A program made the translations under genes and the position numbers. Below are positions 47,954-58,860 of a stretch of 64,000 nt of DNA, piece after piece. The stretch's first letter is position 1, and the number at the start of each line of letters is the position of its first letter. Under the pieces are notes generated by a model. That model made no database searches, was not told the DNA's origin, and worked only from the letters and a program-made list of their open reading frames with translations. Origin of the DNA: Jacaranda mimosifolia (lineage: Eukaryota > Streptophyta > Magnoliopsida > Lamiales > Bignoniaceae); contig CM032122.1 in the NCBI GenBank assembly GCA_018894105.1, forward strand, positions 20,309,674 to 20,373,673. Direction: 5' to 3'.

Positions 47954-48960
47954 TCAAAATGCATCCATATCCAATTTGTTATGTGCTAGATGATAGGTAA
48001 AACGTATTTGGTCATCCATAGACAGCTCCAGGAGTTCTGCCAGTGTTTCAAACATCGACGTTCTCAGAAAGGCATCCACGTAAGGAGGCGACGGTGCCAG
48101 TTGCGTCAGCTTCTTAGCGAGATGTCCAAGAGCTGATTTTATATTTTTAATCAATGTCCCCATTACCTTCTCAAAGTCAATATTGCATGGTTCGACCCTC
48201 TTTCTCTTGCCACTTGAGGATGACTTCTTCTTTGAGGTCAAACTAGATGGTGGGGAGACAGAAAATGCATCATTTCAGCTACATTTGCATCGGTGAATCC
48301 ACCAAGCACTGCCTCGACATCTATCTTAGATGCCTTATCTCTTCTCTGTGTATTAGAACCATGTAGCAATTCTTGAACAATATCAGCCACGTCAAATGAT
48401 TGATACCCAGTAGCCTTATCATTTCCAAAAATCTCCACCCAACTATTGTACCATGGGTGCAATTTTCCTCTAAACTTGGCTGCATCAGGTTGCACCTATC
48501 AACATGAAAATTGACATAAGAAAGGATTATCATGTAAAAATAAATATTAATTTGTACACAAAAAATGTAAAAATATAGTGTAAACCTTCACATATTTTGC
48601 CTAAACAGATTTTGATTCCACGATTATCATATGCGTTGTCGGATCCATCGTCGTTCCACCACCTCTACTACAACTTAGTATGCCTTTCAAGATAGAATAT
48701 GTTTTCTTCCATACTTGTAACTTTGATCTGATATGTTTAACCAAGATGCCACTACTAGGAAATTTCTCACGCATCATTGTCTCCAGCCTAACCATATAAC
48801 CACCTTTAAAGGATTCGTCGCATTGCCAACCACCTGCTTTCAAATTCTTCAAAGCATTTATTAGAGCATCCTCCTATAGATGGGTCCAAAAATGTTGTGG
48901 AGCAAAGGCTGATTTGCTTGACTTGTTCGTGCTATGAGAGGAGCACCTAGATTGTGCCAT
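47954..48960 (-). pseudogene. Harbinger-associated Myb/SANT-like protein, decayed
   Basis: PIF/Harbinger elements encode a Myb/SANT-like partner that helps the transposase bind DNA. Minus strand from the ATG at 48958-48960: MAQSRCSSHSTNKSSK, a stop, then LINALKNLKAGGWQCDESF, GGYMVRLETMMREKFP and IRSKLQVWKKTYSILKGIL, the Myb/SANT-like domain. A second stop precedes AKYVKV; an intron of about 110 bp (AAG|GTTTAC to TAG|GTGCAA) joins VQPDAAKFRGKLHPWYNSWV and EIFGNDKATG. Near 48250 a one-base shift is needed to pass from EAVLGGFTDANVAEMM to PPSSLTSKKKSSSSGKRKR. The C-terminal exon (47954 on) ends LDMDAF. Two stops and a frameshift make it a pseudogene. It lies downstream of the transposase on the same strand, the usual order. 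Confidence 0.75.
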
Positions 48961-49186
48961 TACCTGGATTGTGAAAAACGTTAATCCATATTTGTAGGAA
49001 GAAAATATTTGCAATATAAGTACCCAACATGTATCATGTAACACATTAATAGACATTTGAATTAAACACACAATGCACATCGCAAAAACTAAATTCAAGC
49101 GAACTAAATATAATGTAACCAGGTTGTAGGACTTATAAAACATGTAATTCAATCCATACAACACTATGAGGTAGCAAAATATCCTA

Positions 49187-50460
49187 TTGATATTGAGCTA
49201 TATCCTAAGATATAGTTCTAGATCCTCTCCATGATTGGTATATATTTGTGGCCAAGTTATCACGCCAACTGCTCCACTATGACGAGCTCTCTATCGTGTC
49301 AATATGGTTGACATCCATATCTATAACGTTATCATGACCATCCAATACAACATCCTCAAAAGGTTCGATTGGTATCTGTGCATGAATGTAATTGTGTAGA
49401 AGCGCACAAGTTAGGATGATCATGTTCTGAGTCTTTATTGGATAGGAGGTTGTGCTCTGTAGGACAACCCATCGCCCCTTTAGGAGTCCAAAAGCCCGTT
49501 CAATAACATTGCACGCCATAGCATGCTTCATGTTAAAGTATTCACAAGGGTTTTATGGTGCTAATGCGCCCTCACTCCAATCATCAAGGTGATATCTGGT
49601 GCCCCTATAAGGAGTCAAAAACCCTTCACAATTGGTATAGCCGACATCACATGATAGTAGTTTCCTATAAATACAGAAAACATGTTCAAAAAATCAAATA
49701 TTGACATTAGTTGATATAAAATCAAGTTGAGTCGAACAAGTTAATTTCATCTAAGACATACCGACAGGAACTCTGAGGCCATTCGATTTGTTAACAACTA
49801 CACGTAATACCCTACTATCTGCAGCAAAAACCCTCATATCCTATAAGGACATAAATGAAATTCATCTCATGATTGCACACACTAAGAACGCTGTCAGCAA
49901 TCTCACTTTTCCTCGACTTGTACCGTGTTTGTTCGCTTGCTGGAACTTGAACTAACTAATATGTAAGTACCATCGAGAGGACAACCCTAGAACAATAATA
50001 CAAAACCCAATTCACACTAAATATAGATGGCAAGAATTAAGAAGATTTAACTTAAATTAACGAGTTTATTTGAAAATACCTTAAAACATCTCTATGCTTC
50101 ATTAGTACATTCATCATCTATAGGTTGAGGTTTGACAAGGAGAAGTGGACAGATCCTTATAATTGCTTTAAGACTTTCCTTGAAATACTTGCTAATTGTG
50201 TGACCAGATCATTTAAAATCATGTTTGACAATCATATTCTTCTTAAGATGTGCTAGAATCAACAAAAAGAGGTCACTTTCTCAGGAATGCTTACAATTTT
50301 TTCTTCATGCAACCCCTCTACATGTTCCATCAAATAACAAAGCCTCCAAAATGATCTTCTATCCATATGCTAATTATCCAAACATGCTTGATCGTTGACC
50401 TCCACAATCTCCCTCGAGTGTTTTAATTGATCCGGTATCTTAGAAATTACACTCCACCTC
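49187..50460 (-). pseudogene. PIF/Harbinger DDE transposase, decayed
   Basis: Blocks in order on the minus strand: DRRSFWRLCYLMEHVEGLHE, LAHLKKNMIVKHDFK then a stop and SGHTISKYFKESLKAIIR, RCFKG, then in the next exon LDGTYI (first catalytic Asp region), NHEMNFIYVL and FAADSRVLR (second Asp region), NKSNGLRVPVG, and finally CDVGYTNCEGFLTPYRGTRY, HLDDWSEGALAP, NMKHAMACNVIERAFGLLKG and RWVVLQSTTSYPIKTQN. These match the HTH plus DDE_Tnp_4 layout of PIF/Harbinger transposases, as I recall it; the ERAFGLLKGRW motif follows the third acidic position. At least five in-frame stops or frame changes show that it is inactive. Introns fall near 49670-49760 and 49985-50090. Confidence 0.85.
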
Positions 50461-51775
50461 CTAGGGATTCGATTTCATCTAGCACCCCATCTCTCACAAT
50501 TTATACAGTAATCATAATAAAGCAAGTAGATGCAAATAATTCGTCGAACAAAAAATACATGAATCCAAGCTAAAAGTTAAATTTTTGTATTCACATCCAT
50601 GCGATTGTCCAACAAAAATCCTAAAGGGTCACGAATTAGTAATGTTTGAGATAAAGTAACCAACGGTAAAGCCATATCAAACATATATAACTTGTTGTAT
50701 AGATTGACATCAAGCATAAGAATCATTCAAATTGTGGGGCCTATTTTTGTAGATAGTAGCTTACTGACTTATAAGCACATACAAATTTTGACCTTTTCCT
50801 TACATCTTCATAAACATGTAAGTGGTGGATACATTCTTCACATCATGAGAGCATGCAAGATGTTAAAACAAATATACAAATCCTAAACACTAAGATGAAT
50901 TGAAAAAAGCTATAAATTATTGGTTGGACCAAGAATAAATTCTAATCTACAACTCAAAAAGTACTAAATTGTAATTCCAAGCATTCATCCACAGTTAAGC
51001 CATATCCAACCCCATCTCCCAAACTTGTACATGTCTAGCAGTTGATAGGATAATAAGATTACAACAGTTATAAGTAGAACACAATGATTGCAAAACTAAT
51101 ATTTTTTTGTCACCTGTCAAAGTTCTGCCCTTGATGTCCTACATAGCAGCATCAACCCTCTCCTACTTTTCTATTACTTTTTCTCACTAAAAGAGATGTT
51201 CGGAGCATTGCCACCAGCAAAAGAAAATAATATTGCTCCCATGAATAAAATAATTGTGCAGAGGAATGAACGATAAAGTTTGTCAAAAAAAGAAACTTAA
51301 AATGGCCGAATGGAATAGGAAAACTATGCCATAAGAAAAGCCTTCTAGTTGGAATGGGCAGCAAGAATCCCGATTGACTGGTGGGTTCCTTGCAGATGGT
51401 GTTTTCTAGCTTAATCTTAGGATTCAATCGCTATCGGTTAGGAATGTATGCTTTTGTTGACTTCGCAGAGGGGATTTTAAATGTGGTACTCGCGCAGCGA
51501 TTTGGCAAGCAGAATTGAGGGCCTGAAGGGAAATTGTCATCACTGTTTGAGAGCTCCTTAAGTCCACGTGATGAAAACAGGGAAGTGAAATGAGGGTGCA
51601 ATTAATTAATCGCACCCTCAGGGCTGATATTTCAATCCCCATTAATGTCAAGCATAGTGACTGGCCATTCAATTTTTATGGGCTGGCCCAAATTTTTTTA
51701 TCGCTGCTATCAAACGTAGAATTAGCCACGATTAGGGACCGTTGTTGCTGCTATTAGGTGGTATCAAACGCCCCC
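50461..51775. other. right arm of the candidate element, non-coding
   Basis: Promoter-side region of the minus-strand transposase plus the right terminal region. ORFs at 50692 (+), 51152 and 51424 (-) have no motif. Inverted TTTGATA-type motifs occur in the last 70 bases. Confidence 0.4.
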
Positions 51776-51778
51776 ATA

Positions 51779-53470
51779 GAAGAAGAGAATATTGTTCATA
51801 ACGACAAAATTATGAGAAAACCACATTGTAGATGTAGGAAGAAAGGTGTAACAATAACTATGGAATATAGGAAGATGTAGGTGGAAAGTACTAAAATGAA
51901 AGACAAACATTAAATAAGGACATGAAAACTTGAAGAATTTGGGAATTAAATGGTGATGTCTGGATAAAAGGGTCGATAGTGATACGATAGAAGGTGATGC
52001 TGCATGGAAATAGAGTTAGGAATCTTTTTAGTAGTCAGTAGAATTCAGAGTTCTTTTTCTCTGGAATGGGGTGTAGAGAGTTCTCAATTTTTGAATTTTT
52101 GTAAATGATTTTCTATGCCAAGTTTTCATTTGGCGCTTAGTATTTATAGTCTTTTGTCTTAGTGGGCTTAGCCCACTAGAGTTTTGATGCCCTTCTTGAT
52201 AAGCTTAATTTATCAATCAAGCTCTTTGGCCTTTTTATTCATTAATTTATTTAACCAATTAGGCCTTCTAGTCCCTTTTTGCTCTTTTACCCTTGTGGAA
52301 TTAATTTATCACATCATCAAATCCTCTTAGTTTCAATTTGAAAAGTCATTTTCATATTAAAAATAATGTAAAATATCAAATTTTAGTTTTAATCTTACCT
52401 CAGTTTGTTAAAATAAGATGATCAATTAATTAATTTTTGTTTGTCGCATTTTGAGAGAGGATTGTTTGGTAGTGGGATCTAATTCGAGCAAGAATCCAAG
52501 TTGAGTTGAAACTTGCAAAAATGAGAGGGGGAAGTGGCGGTGGGAGTGTCTTAGAGGACATTGAGGACTTCTATTAAGAGTCTGCATACTGCAAACAACT
52601 TAAATAATTTTATTTGGATGTTTTATGTTTGGGAGATCCTTTGGATTGTTGGTAGGGATCATGGTCTTATCTATCACTATTTCTTTCTTTAAAGAGTGCT
52701 TTGTTCATTAGGCATTTGGATGGACCTTGTTGATTCTCAAGTCACAAAAGGTATTTCTTAATGTCTGTAGGGAGTAGGTTTTCTTCGAAGGACTTGGAGT
52801 CATGTTGACTATGCTTCATGTGAGGAGTATTTCTAATATATTGCAGTGAGCAAATGTAGGTCGGATGTAAATACGCGGACTTATGTGTCATAGTCAAGTT
52901 GAAGCATGTCTTGCTTTGCGTTCCAGAGGATTTAAATTTTTTCATGGAGCTTTTCTTCTTGAAGATCCCTTAGGATTGCTGGTGGAGTTTTGTGTTCTCC
53001 GAAATACTTAGATGTTTTTTGAAGCATGCAAAATTGTCATCATGGTTAGGATAAGTTTTCAAGATAACTTGTTATCTTTTGCTTTGGGCTCCAGCAAGAC
53101 AGGTATCTTTGCTACGGGAGGTGGTGATATGATTAACTTTGTTTATATTCACGAGGGTTGTCGCATTTTATTGAGTTCATAAGCCCTTATTTGGTGCTAG
53201 CAATTTAGTTCACTCCAAAGGAGTAGAATCTCAAGAGACGTCACTCTCTTTGTTAAGTTAGGGTTTGTGGATTACATTGGGATTTAGCTATTTTGTGGTG
53301 GCATCTTGTTCGTGCGAAGCAATTGGCGTTCCTGATGGAGGTTCATACTCTGAGGGATTGAGTTAAGAGTTCTTTCAAAGTCAAGTTCTTCTGGGAGCCT
53401 ACTAGGGTCTCTTATATAGAGGTATTTCTTTAGGAACCCCTTAGAATCCACTGTTGCATCGTGTGATTTA
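51779..53470 (+). repeat. LTR-like retroelement remnant; 52000-52520 resembles 17400-18150
   Basis: Ordered landmarks shared with the 17-kb region include gctgcatggaaatagagttag (about 52000; 17522 in the other copy), cttttaccctt, a ttagtttcaatttgaaaa block, and a catattaaaaataatg block. Downstream (52560-53470) is a T/G-rich stretch with recurring gatcct/ccc-ttaggat-t motifs and no ORF, possibly decayed internal sequence. Ends are not definable. Confidence 0.4.
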
Positions 53471-53890
53471 GCAAGGCCTTTGGGAATCTTATTGTGAATA
53501 TGTCACTTGGTGCATCAAAGTTTTTTTCGTTAAGGGCACTTATTTCATATCCAATCGATTACTTTACCTTATTTTATTTTATTTATTATTTAAATTAAAA
53601 TTTTTTGTAATGCCTTAAAATTTTGTTTCATATTTAATTGATTATTTTACCTTATCTAATTTTATTTATTATATCATTTAAAGAATTAGTAAATATAAAA
53701 TACCATCTCCTTAAAAATTTTCAAAAATTAGCATTTACTTATCTCATAGGCAAATAACGATAACTATTATTTTGAGATCATGTATAATTATACTTTTATA
53801 TACGTAGATATACTAATTAAGGGATTATAGAATCTAATTATACTTGATTAGTCGTATGATATTACTAGGAGTCTTGAATTACTGAAATCG

Positions 53891-53893
<3 letters not shown>

Positions 53894-53938
<45 letters not shown>
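53894..53938. repeat. (TAA)n microsatellite
   Basis: About 15 uninterrupted TAA/ATA units. Likely length-polymorphic. Confidence 0.97.
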
Positions 53939-54119
53939 TTTAAATTAGTATTGGACTTGGACCCTAGTCCTAGTCTGAATATAATTAGAGTCCTCTTTCA
54001 AATAAACTAATACCCCATATCGATAATTCTTTGAGATAAAACCCTTCCCAAACTCCCGCATAAGCAGAGTAGAGCAATGCAAGTACTTGCAGTTTTGACT
54101 CTACTAATTTAAATGCCAT

Positions 54120-54735
54120 AAACCCAAACTCCATCTCCTGCAAACCGAATCATTGCCTCTTCACAATTTCAAGACTTTGGGATTCTTTGGCACATTTTTT
54201 TCCAATCCCAAGTGCAAACACCTACTTCATCACCACACCACAATTTTCAAACCCCCATCGAATCCGCAGAACCCTAATAACCCCGGTGCCCGTTTAATGG
54301 CATGGTTGAGTGTGCCACTTTCAATGCTGGAGATTCCCCAGTAGTTGTCAATACGAATGCCTTAAACCCACCTCACTTCCTATTCGGGCTCGGATTTTTC
54401 TGCGCCACAGAATGTGAACATGGCGCCCTCAGGGCCGGGCTTAGTGATTACACATCAGGGCCCTGTGATGCGGACGCCTAGTAGTAAGCTGCCCAAGGGA
54501 CGTCATTTGATTGGGGATCATCTAGTTTATGATATAGATGTTAGATTACCTGGTGAAGTGCAGCCTTAGCTCGATGTTACGCCCATTATGAAGCATGGGT
54601 TTGATCCAGGAATTGCTGTTGGGGAGGCAGATTGCGGTTAATAAGACTTTTATATGTTATGGGCTCAAGCTGGGGGCAATTCGGGTGCTCTATATTAATA
54701 CTGCTTTGGGGTCATTGCTTAAGGGTCCCCAAGTG
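54120..54735 (+). pseudogene. VARICOSE/EDC4-like N-terminal fragment, decayed
   Basis: VARICOSE is the plant EDC4 scaffold of the mRNA decapping complex. One plus-strand frame reads PNNPGARLMAWLSVPLSMLE, then after stops [40 protein letters not shown] and PGEVQP, a stop where Gln (CAG) is expected, LDVTPI, then a frame change and [37 protein letters not shown]. This matches the region leading into the WD40 part of VARICOSE, as I recall it. It ends where the next exon should supply the rest of the propeller, and different sequence follows. Whether introns are missing (retrocopy) cannot be told from this one block. At least three stops and one frameshift make it dead. Confidence 0.75.
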
Positions 54736-55286
54736 ACTACAGAGAAGCTTAAAGCATTTTCGGGAGGTTTGGGGAGATTGAGGAAGGATCATTAGGATTA
54801 GAACCAGTCACCAAGAAGTTTAAAGAGTTTTTAGTTATTATTTATAAGTCAGTGGAAGAGTACAAGAAGGCATTGGAGGAGCCAATTAAGGTTTAAGAAT
54901 TGTCAATTGCATTGCAAGGAGTTCGTGGAGAATCATAATAAGAACAATCCGTCAGGGTAAAATATTGTTGGTAGCATTGACCCTTCTATTACACATTCAA
55001 GTTATGGTAGTTTGGGAGTAAATACAGGAATTTTGGGTTCTAAATTGAAGGCAAGCGGGCTTTTAATGGGATATGAAATTCAGGAATTGGATTGACAGGG
55101 AATTCTATGCTAGCAACAGGATATAATCCAGCAAGTTTATTGGCCTCAGGATTGAATGGTAATCATGGATTAAAAAATTTAGTGTATGTGTAATTGTGTA
55201 TATACGTGTACATATATATATATATATATGTGGAATATAATAGATTAGGGAATTGAAATCCAATAGATTAATTAGCACATATGTAA

Positions 55287-55319
<33 letters not shown>

Positions 55320-55713
55320 TTACATAGCTATTTTAATTGATTTTGTTCTTGTTTAGGTTTCAACTTTAATTATTTTATGGGTGTATGATTTCATGAAGAA
55401 TAGTATTTAAATGTATTTATAATTGAAGCAAACCCATTTGATTTAGTATACTTAGGATTAAATTATAGTGTGTCCGGGAGTTTAGTTTTAATTGTTTTAA
55501 AATTTATACTTATTGGTATAGAAAAAGGGGTGGAGAATTTGATATTCATAGTTATATTGAGAGCATGATACTATGGATGGTGTCTGTTCGAGTGCAATTG
55601 AGGTTTTATAGACTAGATATTAACTAAGTTAAATGATACAATTATTTAGACAGGTGCACCGAAACTTGATACGATAAAGACGGCTCTTGATTCGATCGAT
55701 AAGTACTGTGAGT
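54736..55713 (+). pseudogene. decayed coding sequence of unknown family, fused after the VARICOSE-like block
   Basis: Coding-like text resumes directly after the VARICOSE fragment: [18 protein letters not shown], then in the next frame [18 protein letters not shown] and YKSVEEYKKALEEPIKV, ALQGVRGES, then LTGNSMLATGYNPASLLASG and LNGNHGLKNLV. After an interval with (AT)n and (TG)n runs, APKLDTIKTALDSIDKY appears at about 55656-55706. I do not recognise the protein. Several stops and frame changes show decay. The interval from 55200 to 55650 behaves like an intron, so this part may be a genomic rather than an mRNA-derived copy. Confidence 0.45.
55212..55318. repeat. (AT)n and (TG)n microsatellites
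   Basis: An (AT)n run at 55212-55229 and a (TG)n run of about 15 units at 55289-55318, both uninterrupted. Confidence 0.95.
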
Positions 55714-56318
55714 GCATAAACCTATAACTATTATATATTGTTACTTTTCAAAACCCAGAAGGATATATGTATAGTAATGCATGCCCAAACTTCTTTTCAA
55801 TATACACTGCACCATATATGTATTCCACTGCGCACAAAAAGAAATATTTTTCTTGTTTTATTTCAGCACAAAAAGAAATCTTTTTCTTGTTTTACTTCCA
55901 CACAAAAAAAAAAGAAATATTTTTTTCTTGTTTTAATTCTGGAAAAAGAAACCTATGCTTTATGATTTTAATACTTCTAGACTACCAATTAAATTCGATG
56001 ATCAAATGATTATTGTTACTGTTACTGTTAGTTGGATCCAACTTGGTCTGGGTGTGTGAGGTACTTCACTGGGCAGCAGCGGGCTAGCCGGTTGAACCCC
56101 ATACCCCCAAGGCCTAATCCCCCCAGCGCACAATAGAAGCCGTTTGTGGCTGAGTTGGGTCGTAGGAATTCCCGGGGATGTTCGGGCACTGTTTTGGTAA
56201 GGTCGCACCTTGCCCGGAGCGATAAGGGACTGTTACGGTGGGAGGCATAAGGTTGACTGGCTACAACAAACACTGTTTGATCATCGCATTTAAGTTGATA
56301 GTGTAGAAAATTGTTTAT

Positions 56319-56420
56319 TAAACTCTTGACTTGTCACTGCTTGACTGTTTATAAAATTCTTGACTCGTTACTGCTCAACTGTTGATGAAATGCTTGATTT
56401 GTTAATGCCTGACTGTTTAA
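56319..56420 (+). repeat. 34-bp tandem repeat, 3 copies
   Basis: cttgac/cttgatt cores lie at 56325, 56359 and 56393, exactly 34 bp apart, each followed by a (t/c)tgtta/cactgc..aactgttt(g)a block. Confidence 0.8.
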
Positions 56421-56443
56421 AATAATTTTCACTTATGTTTTTC

Positions 56444-56543
56444 TCGAATATTTTCACTTTACAAACTCTTGAATATTTTCACTGTACAATTCCTCCAGTA
56501 TTTTCACTGTACAAACTCTCGAATATTTTCACTGAACAAATCA
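56444..56543 (+). repeat. 25-bp tandem repeat, 4 copies
   Basis: The core tattttcact occurs at 56449, 56474, 56499 and 56524, exactly 25 bp apart, with linkers of the type gtacaaactctcgaa. Confidence 0.92.
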
Positions 56544-56965
56544 TGTTAAATTCATGAACTCACAGGTCACACACACTTAGCACTCACTGAGTCTTTTGCT
56601 CACACTCTTGTTTTTCTTCTTTAACTTTCTTCTGGTAGACCTAGATCCTAGCCTTAGTGAGGATGTTGAACCTGTTTCTGAAGGTTTTCTTTTGGAATTG
56701 AAGGTTTTCTTTTGGAATGAAGACTATGTATATTGTCGTGTTAGCAAATTACTTCTTCTCCTTTAATGATTTTTTTTTTCCAGTTGAGGGAAGAATATTT
56801 GGCATTTTGAGTTTCTAGACTGGTAAAATTATTCTAATTATTATGAATGTTGGAGTTTTTTTATTTAAAATCATGATTTTTGATTAGTGATATATTTTTA
56901 TTTGGGATTGAGTTTCATGCCTCGAGTTTAGACTGTATGGTCAGATTTTGGGACGTGACACGTTA

Positions 56966-58116
56966 AATGTTCACTATGCTTGTTTTTTTCCAAGGGATGA
57001 AGTCGTTCAAGTGTTGATAGTGGCGTGTATAGTTCACCCTCTTAGGTAACTTAGAACAAATTGACCAAACGAAGCTTTGTGGTTCAGGAGTTACTTAGAA
57101 TTTGAGTTTGCATCTCTGTGAATAACTCAGAGAATTCCTTTGTTTAGGACTACTTTGCATTTTTCTTATGCGTAAGTAGTTGTTCGACTCGTTCTTACAG
57201 AGTTGAAAAGTTAATTAAAAACAAAAGGTTATCAAATGATGATATATATATGTGTGTGTGTGTGTGTACGTTTTTCTTCAAGTAAAATAGTTGATTATTC
57301 TATTTTACTTGAAGAAAAGCATGATTTTCTTACATTTTTCTTTATTATATTATGTATGTAACTTCCTCAAATTCAATAAAAGGCCAAGAACTTATTTATT
57401 GGGCAATTTATCTCTCGTACCATTTTATAATTATTTTTAGAGGATTTAATTGAGTGTGAAGTCGGTGACCAATTTTGGGATTGGTGATACGCCACTAAAT
57501 GTTCTTTAGTTTCAAGAGCCATATGCATGTAGCCAGTAATTAGGTTCTGTTTTAATTGCAGACTTGGGAAATCTTTGCATGATCGAGGATCCATTATATA
57601 TAATTTATAGCACCAGTGCCACCGCTAGCTGTTGTTGCCACCTCCAGTACTCGTAACTGCTCCAACTCCAAGTACGTACGCTACTGAATTTCCTTGAATG
57701 GGTTATTGTCCAAGCCAATTAATGTTCTCATGCAGTTCCAATAACCTCATCACCAATTAATGGCTACGTAAATAAATGAAGCTTATTTGACTTATGACAA
57801 TTTCTGCCAACGTTACTCTTTATTTTGTTAAATATTAAAATCTAAGTAAATGAATTGACTTTTATCATCTGAGTTTTGCTCAAAGGCTTTACATAATTGC
57901 CTAGGTTTGTTAGCATGATTCAGAGTCGTGCTATAAAAATAGATATATATTTGTTTAGGTTATGAACTATTAAATTATATACACACACACTAGCATGTGT
58001 CTGGTGCGATACATTGAAAGTAATTCTAAGATTAATTGAAATAATTTATTTTATAATAATATTTATTTTACTTCATTTGATTAAAACACGAATTGTAATT
58101 ATTTTTAGCATTTAAC
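56966..58116. other. intergenic DNA, no gene seen
   Basis: A TATA/TGTG microsatellite at 57242-57268 lies just before the perfect hairpin listed at 57272-57318. The ORF at 57373-57594 (-) has no motif. Otherwise AT-rich and featureless. Confidence 0.4.
57272..57318. repeat. perfect 19-bp inverted repeat with 9-nt loop
   Basis: Arm ttttcttcaagtaaaatag (57272-57290), loop 57291-57299, and its exact reverse complement at 57300-57318. No flanking target duplication is evident. Confidence 0.95.
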
Positions 58117-58121
58117 GAAAG

Positions 58122-58855
58122 TGATATGGGATTAGACCAGTTGGGCCTTAAAAGCCCAATAAACTCATTAAGCCCAGCTACATTTCGACCTAGGAGTCGA
58201 GATGTTTCGATACCATCGGGCTTTGTTCAGTTAGGCCCAAATTTAACCAGGGAGGTCGGGATATTTGTTCGACCACCGAGGTCGAATATGCTGACCAAAT
58301 TAGCAAACTCAGGTGTTTAGCGACTAATTATGTCATCTGCGCCATCTCATCCGTCGCTTCAACCACCTGTCCATCGCATTTAATATTGTTCTGGCGGGTC
58401 ACCTCTGCCATTAATGCTGTCGCATCCGCATTTAATGACATCATGGCCTCCCCCTCCGAGGAGCCTAGCGGTCGGCACATTAAATTGCTGCAAAGGCATG
58501 GGCTCTGGTAGGAATGACCATGACTGTCCCTACCAATGGGATTTCTGCTGGAAGCTTGTTAAGACGATTCTCGTCTTTTCACCTATGAGCATGAACTATA
58601 AATACTCTCTTCTTCCAATCCAACGGTAAGATTTTCATCCATAACTAAGTCGTTACTCTGCTCATTTTTCCTCAACACAACCCCAAATTAACTTAACTAT
58701 CGGAGGGTCTTAGCTGAGGACCTTCTCGACTAGCCTGACGTTTGCTACTTGATTGCAGGTACCAACCCACACCACTTCCTGATCGAGAAGCCCACACACT
58801 ATATTTGCCACTATCTCTCATGTCGAAACAATGTGTTTATGCTCAATCATCAACA
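58122..58855 (+). mobile_element. solo LTR, 734 bp, with 5-bp target duplication GAAAG
   Basis: Begins TGATATGGGATTAG and ends ATCATCAACA (TG...CA), with GAAAG on both sides (58117-58121 and 58856-58860). It is GC-richer than the flanks. A TATA-like ctataaatact at about 58597 is followed by tatcggagggtctta and ttgattgcaggtac, the promoter and downstream arrangement common in plant Gypsy LTRs. No internal region adjoins, so it is a solo LTR formed by recombination. The ORFs inside are not genes. Confidence 0.85.
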
Positions 58856-58860
58856 GAAAG

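Larger units (their letters stand above)
42378..51775. mobile_element. candidate composite PIF/Harbinger-like element, 9.4 kb
   Basis: Left end GGCCACGTTTGATAGGA and right end (reverse complement) GGGGGCGTTTGATACCA form imperfect inverted repeats. Both are flanked by ATA (42375-42377, 51776-51778). Further TTTGATA/TATCAAACG copies occur just inside each end (around 42461 and 51708). Inside are the two genes that autonomous PIF/Harbinger elements carry, a DDE transposase and a Myb/SANT-like protein, both on the minus strand and decayed. The plus strand holds a GRF-zinc-finger-like ORF and another Myb/SANT-like pseudogene. ATA is not the usual TTA/TAA target, and the outer ends could belong to separate insertions, so the single-element reading is an inference. 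Confidence 0.5.
55990..56965 (+). mobile_element. Gypsy LTR fragment with internal tandem repeats
   Basis: Resembles the 3' portion of the large LTR at 60701-63821: a G/C-rich segment (56030-56270) with an aggcct..tcccc block, followed by a cactcactgagtc block (56579), like the ctcactaagtc block at about 63530, and ending ttttgggacgtgacac, like the ggggcg-type LTR end. Its start is not definable. Minus-strand ORFs at 56002-56273 have no motif. Confidence 0.4.

Noticed and set aside
42746..51660. 14-nt direct repeat tgtcaagcatagtg as a boundary of the large element
   Set aside because: It is in direct rather than inverted orientation and lies inside both ends; it may be chance or shared ancestry, not a terminus.
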